The notes under the pieces were generated by a model, which saw nothing but the letters and a program-made list of their open reading frames with translations, searched no databases and was not told where the DNA came from. The position numbers and the translations under genes were made by a program. Shown in pieces: positions 1 through 5,666 of a stretch of 7,090 bases of DNA (within the stretch, counting starts at the first letter, position 1; each line of letters opens with the position of its first letter). This DNA comes from an uncultured Acidimicrobiia bacterium. GTDB lineage: Bacteria > Actinomycetota > Acidimicrobiia > IMCC26256 > CALEDW01. The DNA lies in assembly GCA_937949585.1 (NCBI GenBank), contig CALEDW010000158.1, positions 1 to 7,090 of the forward strand, given 5' to 3'.

Positions 1-399
1 GGCGGCGAGGCCGATCACCACGAGGCGGTGACCGTGCGGGTAGGGACCCCGCAACCCGGCGGTGGTGAAGACCCATGCCCCGGCCGCCAGCAGGGTGACG
101 TGCACCAGGCGTCGGGCCCGGGGCCAGACGGCCCCGACCACGGCCTCCACCGCCCACGCGCCGAGCGGGATCCCGAACAGCACGAGCGCGGTGAACCCCC
201 ACAGGCCCGCGGGCGACACGCGCCGTTGCACGAACACCCCGGCGTGGTCGCGGAAGATCTCGAACGTCGGCTGGGCCACCACGAGCGCCGACACCGCGAA
301 CAGCTCGACGAGCGCCCACACCTCGCGCCGCCAGGGCCCGAAGCGTACTCGGTGTGCCCCCGACGCCTCGGTGCCCCGGGATCCGCCGGCCTCAGCCAC
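1..399 (-). CDS. Multi-pass membrane protein, probably N-terminal part of a sulfatase-like membrane hydrolase (partial)
   Basis: The gene enters from the right and runs off the left edge, so only its first 133 codons are visible. The chosen start is GTG at 399, in an 8-base overlap with the methyltransferase stop. An in-frame GTG at 402 is equally possible, and no clear ribosome binding site separates them, which suggests translational coupling. After a short polar N-terminus, the protein shows a hydrophobic span around residues 24-42 (ELFAVSALVVAQPTFEIF), a second around 60-80 (LWGFTALVLFGIPLGAWAVE), a third around 95-112 (LVHVTLLAAGAWVFTTAG) and the start of a fourth at the edge. The pattern AVxAQPxF(D/E)xF followed by a predicted extracytoplasmic loop resembles the N-terminal membrane region of actinobacterial proteins whose C-terminal half is a periplasmic sulfatase/alkaline-phosphatase-fold domain. 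That catalytic domain lies outside the window, so the assignment is from memory of the family and is only moderately sure. Confidence 0.6.
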   Translation of the reverse strand, partial: MAEAGGSRGTEASGAHRVRFGPWRREVWALVELFAVSALVVAQPTFEIFRDHAGVFVQRRVSPAGLWGFTALVLFGIPLGAWAVEAVVGAVWPRARRLVHVTLLAAGAWVFTTAGLRGPYPHGHRLVVIGLAA

Positions 400-1900
400 C
401 ACCCGCGCCGCGCTCGAGGTGGTACAGGGTGCGGGTCCCCCCGGGGAGATCGACCCGGCGGCGGATCCGCCCGGCCCGGCCCAGCAGCGCCTCGAACCGC
501 TCGAGCCGGTAGTCGTCGTGCTGGCCGGAGCGCTTGTTGGCCAGCAGCCGCTGCGCCATGGGATCTGCGGCCGCCACGAACTCGACGACGAGCTCGCCGC
601 CGAGACCGGCCAGCCAGTCCACCACTTCCGGCAGCGGCACGTTGGCGGCGATCGTGAGGTGGTGGACGAGCGCGAGGGCCAGGACGAGGTCCGGCCGACC
701 CCGGTCCCACAGCGCAGCGCGTTCCCGGCCCCGCCACCCCCGCGCCGGCGACGGGTCGGTGAGGTCCATCACCAGGGGGGTCACGTTCGGGGGACCCTCG
801 GTCCGCAGCGACCGGTAGAGGGCGTCGACGGTGACGTCGTCCTGGTCGACGGCCAGCACCACTTCCGCGTGGGCGGCCGCCGTCCGGGCGTACGCGCCGT
901 CGTTCGTCCCCAGGTCCCAGACCAGCGCGCGGCGCCGCTCGGCGAGCACCTCTGCGACGAACGCCTCCTTGGCTCGACGGTCGTCGTCGTCGTAGCTGCA
1001 GGTCCGGCGGTACGACGCCCACGCCGAGTCGGCGCGGCGGGAACGGAACCGCGTCACGAGTCGGCGCAGCTTCACCACCAACGCCCGGCTGAGCTCGGTG
1101 CCGAACCCGGACCGGTCGAGGTCGCGTCGGATCGCCTCACCCCCGCCGGTGACCCGCTGCTCGGCCAGTGCGTGCAGCACCACGTGGCGCAGCACCCCGC
1201 GCCGCCACCGGGCCCGACCCCGCAGGAGCCGGCGCATCTCGCTGGGGGTGATCCCCTCGAGGCGTCCGCGCAGAAACGGCTGGAACGCCACCCCGAGGTA
1301 CGCCTCGATCATGAGCGGGTAGAGGAACGTCTGGCAGAACTGCCGGTAGCCGAGCCAGGGACCGCCGGTCGCCGGCTCGAACGAGCCGACGTCGAGGAAC
1401 ACCGGCCGTGATCCCACGAACGCGACGTTGTAGGCGTAGCCGTCCTTGGCCGTGATCCCCTCGCCCAGCGCGGCGGCGAGCAGATCGAGGTGCAGCGCGG
1501 CGGCGTCGGCGAGCATGGTGAACGACCACTCGTACGGGTACGACACGAACGGGACCCGCTCGTGCTCCAGCACCGACGCCCAACCGTTGTGCGGACCCAG
1601 GTCCCGGGTCGCCACGACCGACCCGGACCGTTGCGCCTCGGCCCAGAACGCACTGGCCGACACCGCCCGCCAGGCGGCGACCGCGGGCCCGTCGAGGCCC
1701 CGCAGGACCCGCGCCCCCTCGGTGAACACGACGTTGGCAGGGTCGCGGAACGACGCCGGGTCCGCCGAGCCCGGCCGGCGGTCCCACGGGGCGGCGGGCT
1801 CGGGCCCCGGACGAGCCCCGGCGCCTGCACAGCCGCCGGGGAGCGGGCCCGCGTCGGTTGCGCCGGAGGTCTCGGCGCCCCCGGAGGCGTCGCGGGTCAC
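392..1900 (-). CDS. Two-domain SAM-dependent methyltransferase (NoeA-like family)
   Basis: The gene encodes 502 residues. Residues 1-48 are a low-complexity Ala/Gly/Pro region. Residues about 50-290 form a conserved-looking N-terminal domain with YPYEWSFTML (121-130), KDGYAYNV (152-159), RPVFLDVGSFE (165-175) and PWLGYRQFCQTFLYPL (181-196), which I recall from proteins labelled methyltransferase or nodulation NoeA-like. Residues about 323-490 are a class I methyltransferase fold. Motif I is VWDLGTNDGAY (327-337), the acidic end of strand 2 is VDQD (351-354), MDL is at 378-380, and LALALVHHLTI (407-417) stands where motif IV/V is expected. The acceptor substrate is unknown. The start is GTG at 1900, 13 bases after the stop of the small membrane-protein gene. 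The only upstream purine stretch (TGAGG) is about 11 bases away and lies beside a 14-bp palindrome, so initiation may be coupled. An internal GTG start at residue 58 would cut into the conserved domain. A four-Asp run (304-307) lies in the interdomain linker. Confidence 0.82.
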   Translation of the reverse strand: MTRDASGGAETSGATDAGPLPGGCAGAGARPGPEPAAPWDRRPGSADPASFRDPANVVFTEGARVLRGLDGPAVAAWRAVSASAFWAEAQRSGSVVATRDLGPHNGWASVLEHERVPFVSYPYEWSFTMLADAAALHLDLLAAALGEGITAKDGYAYNVAFVGSRPVFLDVGSFEPATGGPWLGYRQFCQTFLYPLMIEAYLGVAFQPFLRGRLEGITPSEMRRLLRGRARWRRGVLRHVVLHALAEQRVTGGGEAIRRDLDRSGFGTELSRALVVKLRRLVTRFRSRRADSAWASYRRTCSYDDDDRRAKEAFVAEVLAERRRALVWDLGTNDGAYARTAAAHAEVVLAVDQDDVTVDALYRSLRTEGPPNVTPLVMDLTDPSPARGWRGRERAALWDRGRPDLVLALALVHHLTIAANVPLPEVVDWLAGLGGELVVEFVAAADPMAQRLLANKRSGQHDDYRLERFEALLGRAGRIRRRVDLPGGTRTLYHLERGAGGG

Positions 1901-1914
1901 AGGCGCCGGCGCCT
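1901..1914. repeat. Perfect 14-bp GC-rich palindrome in the gap before the methyltransferase gene
   Basis: AGGCGCCGGCGCCT is its own reverse complement. It fills the 13-base gap between the small membrane-protein gene and the methyltransferase gene, takes in the last base of the upstream stop codon, and abuts the GTG start at 1900. In RNA it could fold as a short hairpin around the ribosome entry site, making methyltransferase translation depend on ribosomes finishing the upstream gene. Such short palindromes are common by chance at this GC content, so a function is only a suggestion. Confidence 0.4.
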
Positions 1915-2111
1915 CAGGTCACTCGGTCAAGGTCTCGGGCCGGCTCCGGCCGGGTCTCGGCGGCAGCGGCGCGTCGGCGCTTCGGCGCCAACGCCCCGAA
2001 GGTACGCCGCCACCCCATCTTCACCACCACCACGATCCCGGCGAAGCCGGCGGCGATGGCCGAGGCGACGACGCTGCCCGAACCGGCGTCAAGGTAGGCG
2101 AGAACTCGCAT
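1914..2111 (-). CDS. Small single-span membrane protein with N-terminal YLDAGSGS motif
   Basis: The gene encodes 65 residues starting at ATG 2111, with a good ribosome binding site (AGGGGG, 5 bases upstream of the start). The protein opens with MRVLAYLDAGSGS (1-13). One hydrophobic segment follows at about 14-30 (VVASAIAAGFAGIVVVV), then KMGWRR (31-36), and a charged tail rich in Arg and Ala (45-65) that should be cytoplasmic by the positive-inside rule. I recall a widespread group of small uncharacterised proteins with YLDPGTGS-type starts, a single helix and a K-x-x-W-R/H-R element, often found near methyltransferases and sulfatase- or phosphodiesterase-like membrane proteins. Here Ala replaces the usual Pro. 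The gene is first in the minus-strand cluster, which implies it works with the two genes after it. It has no known activity; a scaffold or membrane-anchor role is a guess. Confidence 0.75.
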   Translation of the reverse strand: MRVLAYLDAGSGSVVASAIAAGFAGIVVVVKMGWRRTFGALAPKRRRAAAAETRPEPARDLDRVT

Positions 2112-2220
2112 GCGTGCCCCCTGGTGCGCTGCGGAACCGGAAGCGTAACCCACCCACCGCCCCCTGAGGTCACGCCCCCCGACGGGGCGCAAACGGTAAC
2201 GTTCCTCGAGAGGAGGGGGC
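2112..2220. promoter_or_regulatory. Divergent intergenic region carrying the promoters of both operons
   Basis: These 109 bases separate the divergently transcribed small-protein cluster and the transporter operon, so both promoters should lie here. On the plus strand TAACGT (2197-2202) fits the TANNNT -10 pattern and would give a very short leader ending in the AGGAGG at 2211-2216. On the minus strand TACGCT, near 2145-2150, is a comparable candidate. Neither has a convincing -35 at normal spacing. A GC-rich inverted repeat (arms 2173-2178 and 2184-2189, 5-base spacer) sits between the two candidates and could be an operator. That divergent promoters exist here is likely; the exact elements are weakly supported. 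Confidence 0.4.
2211..2216 (+). promoter_or_regulatory. Strong ribosome binding site fixing the livG start
   Basis: AGGAGG lies 4 bases upstream of GTG 2221 and continues into a G run. It settles the choice of this GTG as the start of the first transporter gene. Confidence 0.8.
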
Positions 2221-2983
2221 GTGGCGCTGCTGTCGGTTGAGGACGTCCAGGTCGAGTTCGGCGGCGTGGTGGCGCTCGACGACCTCACCTTCACGGTCGA
2301 ACCCGGTCGGATCTGCGCGCTGATCGGACCGAACGGTGCCGGGAAGACGACCCTGTTCAACTGCATCTCCCGGGTGTACCAACCCAACCGGGGCCGGATC
2401 CGTTTCGACGGCACCGACCTGCTCGCGCTGCCTCCCCACCGCATCGCCCGGCTCGGCATCGCCCGGACCTTCCAGAACCTCGCGCTGTTCCCCACGCTCA
2501 CCGTGATCGAGAACGTGATGACGGGGGCGCACTGCCGGGGAGGGCCGGGACCGCTGCGCTCCGCGCTGCGCCTTCGGGGTCGCCGCCCACGAGCGGCGAC
2601 TGCGGGCCCAGGCCGCGGAGCTCCTGGAGCGGCTCGGCCTCGACCACCTCGCGGACCGTCGCGCCGCAGGTCTGCCGTTCGGCACGCTGAAGCGGATCGA
2701 GATCGCCCGGGCGCTGGCCGCCGGGCCCCGCCTCCTGATGCTCGACGAGCCCGCGGCCGGGCTCACCCACGCCGAGGTCGGCGAGCTCGCAGAGACGATC
2801 GCGGCGATCCGCGACGAGTTCGACCTCACCGTACTGCTCGTGGAGCACCACATGGCGATGGTCATGGCGATCTCCGACCAGATCGTCGTCCTCGATTTCG
2901 GCTCGAAGATCGCCGAGGGCACCCCCGAGACGGTCGCCCGCGACCCGCGGGTCATCGAGGCCTACCTGGGGTCGGGACCGTGA
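2221..2983 (+). pseudogene. livG: LivG-type ABC transporter ATPase, interrupted by a +1 frameshift
   Basis: This is the first gene of the importer operon, encoding one of two ATPases expected to dimerise under the LivH/LivM permeases and power uptake. The N-terminal half reads in the frame of GTG 2221: Walker A GPNGAGKT (residues 36-43), Q-loop TFQN (Gln85), then VIENVMTGAH and PLRSALRL up to about residue 118. The rest reads one base later, from about 2576: ERRLRAQAAELLERLGL, the signature region GLPFGTLKRIEIARAL, Walker B LLMLDEP, D-loop AAGL, H-switch VEHH, and the C-terminal IVVLDFGSKIAEG and VIEAYLG, ending at TGA 2981-2983. Dropping one base gives 253 residues, normal for LivG. GTLKR in place of the common GQQRR is, as I recall, usual in actinobacterial relatives. 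All motifs are intact, so a sequencing or assembly error or a very recent mutation fits best; programmed frameshifting is possible but less likely. Confidence 0.85.
2572..2585 (+). other. Frameshift site within livG
   Basis: Upstream coding fits codons starting at 2221 through about 2572-2574 (CTT, Leu118). Downstream coding fits codons starting at 2576 or later (GGG GTC GCC GCC CAC GAG). One base is therefore in excess. The four-G run at 2576-2579 is the natural place for a homopolymer miscount or slippage, but the exact base cannot be fixed without an alignment, because both frames are open around the site. Confidence 0.75.
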
Positions 2984-3687
2984 CCCTCCTCGAGGTCCGC
3001 GACCTGCGCGGCGGCTACGGTCCGGTTCGGGTCCTCCAGGGACTGACCTTCACGGTCGACGACGGGGAGATCGTGGTCCTCCTCGGGGCCAACGGCGCCG
3101 GGAAGACCACCACGCTCCGTGCCCTGTCCGGGCTCATCGGCGCCCAGGGGTCGGTGCGCTACGACGGGGTCGACCTGCTCGGGCGGAGGGCCGAGGCCGT
3201 GGCCCGGCGAGGGATCGGGCACGTGCCCGAAGGCCGGGGCACGATGGCCGAGCTGACCGTGGAGGAGAACCTGCGGGTCGGTGCGTACCTGCGGCGCGAC
3301 CGGGACGTGGCGTCCGATCTCGAGCGGTGGTACACGCTGTTCCCACGCCTCAAGGAGCGCCGAGACCAACCGGCCGGCACCTTGAGCGGCGGGGAGCAGC
3401 AGATGCTCGCCATCGCCCGGGCCCTCATGGGCCGGCCCCGACTCCTGCTCCTCGACGAGCCGTCGATGGGACTCGCCCCCATCATCACCCAGGGCCTGTT
3501 CCGGACCCTGGCCGACCTCAACGCCGACCTAGGGGTGGCGATGCTCGTCGTCGAGCAGAACGCGATGCTCGCCCTCGGGATCGCACGGCGGGCCTACGTG
3601 CTCGAAACCGGCCGGATCGTCACGTCGGGGCCGGCCGCCGAGCTGCGCGAAGACGAACGCGTCCGCAAGGCGTACCTGGGGATGTAG
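2980..3687 (+). CDS. livF: LivF-type ABC transporter ATPase of a branched-chain-amino-acid-type importer
   Basis: The gene encodes 235 residues, the usual LivF length. The GTG start shares the GTGA overlap with the stop of livG, so translation is likely coupled; no strong binding site of its own is seen. Walker A is GANGAGKT (36-43). The Q-loop position reads GHVPEGR (80-86), with Glu where other ABC proteins have Gln, which is typical of LivF. The signature is LSGGEQQ (135-141), Walker B is LLLLDEP (155-161), followed by SMGLAP. The H-switch position holds Gln193 (VVEQN), also normal for LivF. The C-terminus reads VLETGRIVTSGPA and then RKAYLGM. It would pair with the LivG-type ATPase on the cytoplasmic face of the permeases. 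Because of the livG frameshift, the N-terminal reading frame of livG is open straight into this gene, so a naive gene call would fuse the two. Confidence 0.93.
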   Translation: MTLLEVRDLRGGYGPVRVLQGLTFTVDDGEIVVLLGANGAGKTTTLRALSGLIGAQGSVRYDGVDLLGRRAEAVARRGIGHVPEGRGTMAELTVEENLRVGAYLRRDRDVASDLERWYTLFPRLKERRDQPAGTLSGGEQQMLAIARALMGRPRLLLLDEPSMGLAPIITQGLFRTLADLNADLGVAMLVVEQNAMLALGIARRAYVLETGRIVTSGPAAELREDERVRKAYLGM

Positions 3688-3697
3688 GGGTGCGGTC

Positions 3698-4585
3698 GTG
3701 AACGTCTCGCTCTTCCTCACCCAGTTCATGAACGGGATCGGCGCCGGGGTCATCTACGCGTCGCTGGCGCTGGCCTTGGTGCTCATCTTCCGGACCACCG
3801 GGCTGCTCAACTTCGCCCAGGGCGAGATGGCCCTGTTCTCCACGTACGTGACGTGGTGGCTGTGGGACGGCGGAGTACCCATCCTCCCGGCGATCCTCCT
3901 GTCGGTGTCCCTGTCCTTCGTCGGTGGGGCGGTCATCGAGCGGGTCGTCATCCGGCCGGTGGAATCGTCGTCCCCGCTCATCGTGGTGATCGTGACCCTC
4001 GGGATGTTCCTGGCCCTCAACGCCCTCACCCAGGTGATCTTCGGCACCGACGCCAAGCAGTTGGCGAGCGTGTTCCCGCAACGGGTCTTCGACGTCGGCG
4101 GCGTCCGGCTCACCGCCCAGACGATCGGGCTGGTGGCGGTCCTGGTACTCGAGTGCGTGCTCCTGTGGCTGATCTTCCAGCGCACGAAGGCGGGCCTGGC
4201 CCTCCGGGCGGTGGCGGCCAACCCCACGTCGTCCCGCCTCGTGGGGATCAACGTCGGCCGGATGCTGATGCTCGGGTGGGCGTTGGCCGCCGCGCTCGGT
4301 GCGCTGGCCGGGTCGCTGGTGGTGCCGGCCACCGAGGCGCTCACGGCGTCGTCCATGCAGGCGATCCTGGTGTTCGCGTTCGCAGGCGCCGCGCTCGGCG
4401 GGTTCGACAGCCCGCTGGGGGCGGTCGTCGGCGGGCTCGTGGTCGGCGTCGCCAATTCGCTCACCATCGAGTACCTCGAACCGTTGCGCGACGTGGAGCT
4501 CCTCGTCCCGTTCGGGATCATTCTCGGGGTACTGCTCGTCCGTCCGGCCGGCCTGTTCGGCACCCAACGGGTGGAGCGGGTGTGA
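3698..4585 (+). CDS. livH: LivH-type permease of a branched-chain-amino-acid-type ABC importer
   Basis: The gene encodes 295 residues, a normal LivH length, with about eight hydrophobic stretches. Recognisable family elements are the opening FLTQFMNGIGAGVIYASLA (6-24), LLNFAQGEM (36-44), ERVVIRPVE (81-89), the cytoplasmic EAA-like loop GLALRAVAANPTSSRLVGI (166-184) that contacts the ATPases, GAALGGFDSPLGAVVGGLV (230-248), and the terminal VRPAGLFG (281-288). The start GTG 3698 is 10 bases after the livF stop, with TAGGGG at 3685-3690 serving as both stop and ribosome binding site. ATG 3728 is a less likely alternative because it removes the usual N-terminal residues. It forms the membrane channel together with the LivM-type permease encoded next. 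Confidence 0.93.
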   Translation: MNVSLFLTQFMNGIGAGVIYASLALALVLIFRTTGLLNFAQGEMALFSTYVTWWLWDGGVPILPAILLSVSLSFVGGAVIERVVIRPVESSSPLIVVIVTLGMFLALNALTQVIFGTDAKQLASVFPQRVFDVGGVRLTAQTIGLVAVLVLECVLLWLIFQRTKAGLALRAVAANPTSSRLVGINVGRMLMLGWALAAALGALAGSLVVPATEALTASSMQAILVFAFAGAALGGFDSPLGAVVGGLVVGVANSLTIEYLEPLRDVELLVPFGIILGVLLVRPAGLFGTQRVERV

Positions 4586-5607
4586 GCGCGCGTCGTGCCT
4601 TGCCCGCCGCGGGGATCGGCATCGCACTCCTCGTACTCCTCGCCTGGCTCCCCCAGTACTACGGCTCCACCCAGACGGCGCTGTTCGCCCGGGCGCTGGC
4701 CTTCGCCGTTGCCGCCCTCGGTCTCAACCTCCTCACGGGGTACAACGGTCAGGTGTCGATCGGGCACGGCGCGTTCTTCGGCTTCGGGGCCTACACGACC
4801 GCCATCCTCATGAAGGACCACGACTGGGCGTTCCTGGCGACGCTGCCCGTGGTGGCCGTCGGCGGGCTGGCCGTCGGGGCGGCGGTCGGGTTCCCCGCCC
4901 TGCGGGTGAAGGGCCTCTACCTCGCCCTCGTCACCCTCGGTCTCGCCGCGCTGTTCCCCGACCTCGTGACCCGTTTCGTCCGCGGCACCGGGGGCACCAC
5001 CTTGGTGCAGATCCCGAAGGTCACCTCCCCGTCGTGGGCCACACGGTTCGCACCGGCCGACGACCAGTGGCGCTACTACCTCGTCCTGGCGGTCGCGGTG
5101 GTGATGCTCCTCGTGGCCTGGAACCTCGTGCGGGGCCGTTTCGGGCGGGCGCTGATCGCGGTGCGCGAGCACGAGGCCGCCGCGGCGACGGTGGGGATCG
5201 ACCTCGCCCGGGTGAAGGTCTCCGCGTTCGCGATCAGCGCCGCGTTCGCCGCCGTCGCCGGGTCGCTGCTCACCCTCACCACCGGCCTGGCCAACGCCGA
5301 TCGGGTGGGGACGTTCCAGCTGTCGATCGATTTCCTCGTCATCATCGTGATCGGCGGCATCGGCACCGTGGTCGGCCCCGTCGTCGGGGCGTGGCTCTTC
5401 GTGTTCCTCGAGGACTGGACGAAGCAGGTGTTCCCCGACACGCCGCTGCTGTCCCCGGCGATCTTCGGGATCGCCCTGATCCTGTTCGTCTACGTGCTGC
5501 CCGACGGGATCGTCGGCGGCGCCCGTCGGCTTCTGGCCCGGCTGCGCCGCCCGGCCGCCCCGACCCCTCCGACCGCTCCCGGCACCCGCCCGGCGGTCCG
5601 GACCTGA
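4582..5607 (+). CDS. livM: LivM-type permease of a branched-chain-amino-acid-type ABC importer
   Basis: The gene encodes 341 residues. GTG 4582 overlaps the livH stop in a GTGA, implying coupled translation. The protein is strongly hydrophobic, with many membrane spans. Diagnostic LivM elements are LTGYNGQVSIGHGAFFGFGAY (51-71), GLYLALVTLGLAALFPDL (111-128), the EAA-like cytoplasmic loop ALIAVREHEAAAATVGIDL (190-208) followed by KVSAFAISAAFAAVAGSL (212-229), and SIDFLVIIVIGGIGTVVGP (248-266). The C-terminus (about 314-341) is a Pro/Arg/Ala-rich tail that looks variable. It is the second half of the permease heterodimer with LivH. After this gene the spacing opens to 59 bases with a hairpin, separating the membrane-complex genes from the binding-protein gene. 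Confidence 0.93.
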   Translation: MSARRALPAAGIGIALLVLLAWLPQYYGSTQTALFARALAFAVAALGLNLLTGYNGQVSIGHGAFFGFGAYTTAILMKDHDWAFLATLPVVAVGGLAVGAAVGFPALRVKGLYLALVTLGLAALFPDLVTRFVRGTGGTTLVQIPKVTSPSWATRFAPADDQWRYYLVLAVAVVMLLVAWNLVRGRFGRALIAVREHEAAAATVGIDLARVKVSAFAISAAFAAVAGSLLTLTTGLANADRVGTFQLSIDFLVIIVIGGIGTVVGPVVGAWLFVFLEDWTKQVFPDTPLLSPAIFGIALILFVYVLPDGIVGGARRLLARLRRPAAPTPPTAPGTRPAVRT

Positions 5608-5614
5608 CGGACCC

Positions 5615-5640
5615 CTCCGGCCTCCCCGGTGGAGCCGGAG
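5615..5640 (+). promoter_or_regulatory. Stable hairpin between livM and the binding-protein gene
   Basis: 5615-5620 pairs with 5635-5640 and 5622-5625 pairs with 5631-5634. This gives 10 base pairs, 8 of them G-C, with one bulged C (5621) and a 5-base loop (5626-5630). No T run follows, so it does not look like a standard intrinsic terminator. In transporter operons, hairpins at such junctions can act as RNA-stability elements or processing sites that let binding-protein mRNA accumulate. That role is inferred here. Confidence 0.5.
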
Positions 5641-5655
5641 CACAGACCCACGAGA

Positions 5656-5661
5656 GAGGAG
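5656..5661 (+). promoter_or_regulatory. Strong ribosome binding site for the substrate-binding protein
   Basis: GAGGAG, preceded by further GA repeats, lies 5 bases before ATG 5667. It fixes this start and fits high translation of the binding protein, which is usually needed in excess over the membrane complex. It is the only transporter gene in the window with an ATG start. Confidence 0.8.
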
Positions 5662-5666
5662 CCCAG

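Noticed and set aside
981..993. Short TCG trinucleotide repeat
   Set aside because: It encodes four Asp residues in the methyltransferase linker and is too short to be treated as a meaningful repeat locus.
15..1022. A 335-codon minus-strand open frame overlapping the left gene and the methyltransferase
   Set aside because: It is out of frame with both supported genes and reads as biased Arg/Gly/Pro sequence. The partial membrane-protein frame (399 to 1) shows proper hydrophobic spans instead.
62..1411. A 449-codon open frame on the plus strand opposite the methyltransferase
   Set aside because: It is antisense to a gene with clear methyltransferase motifs, and the product is compositionally biased with no recognisable motif.
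3754..5643. A 629-codon open frame on the minus strand opposite livH and livM
   Set aside because: It is antisense to two clearly recognisable permease genes, and its translation is low-complexity Arg/Gly/Asp/His-rich sequence with no domain. Such frames are expected from GC-rich third-codon-position bias.
4299..5666. Upstream extension of the livK frame through livH and livM, giving a much longer protein
   Set aside because: The extension is Arg/Pro-rich shadow sequence. The strong ribosome binding site and the signal peptide with lipobox place the true start at 5667.
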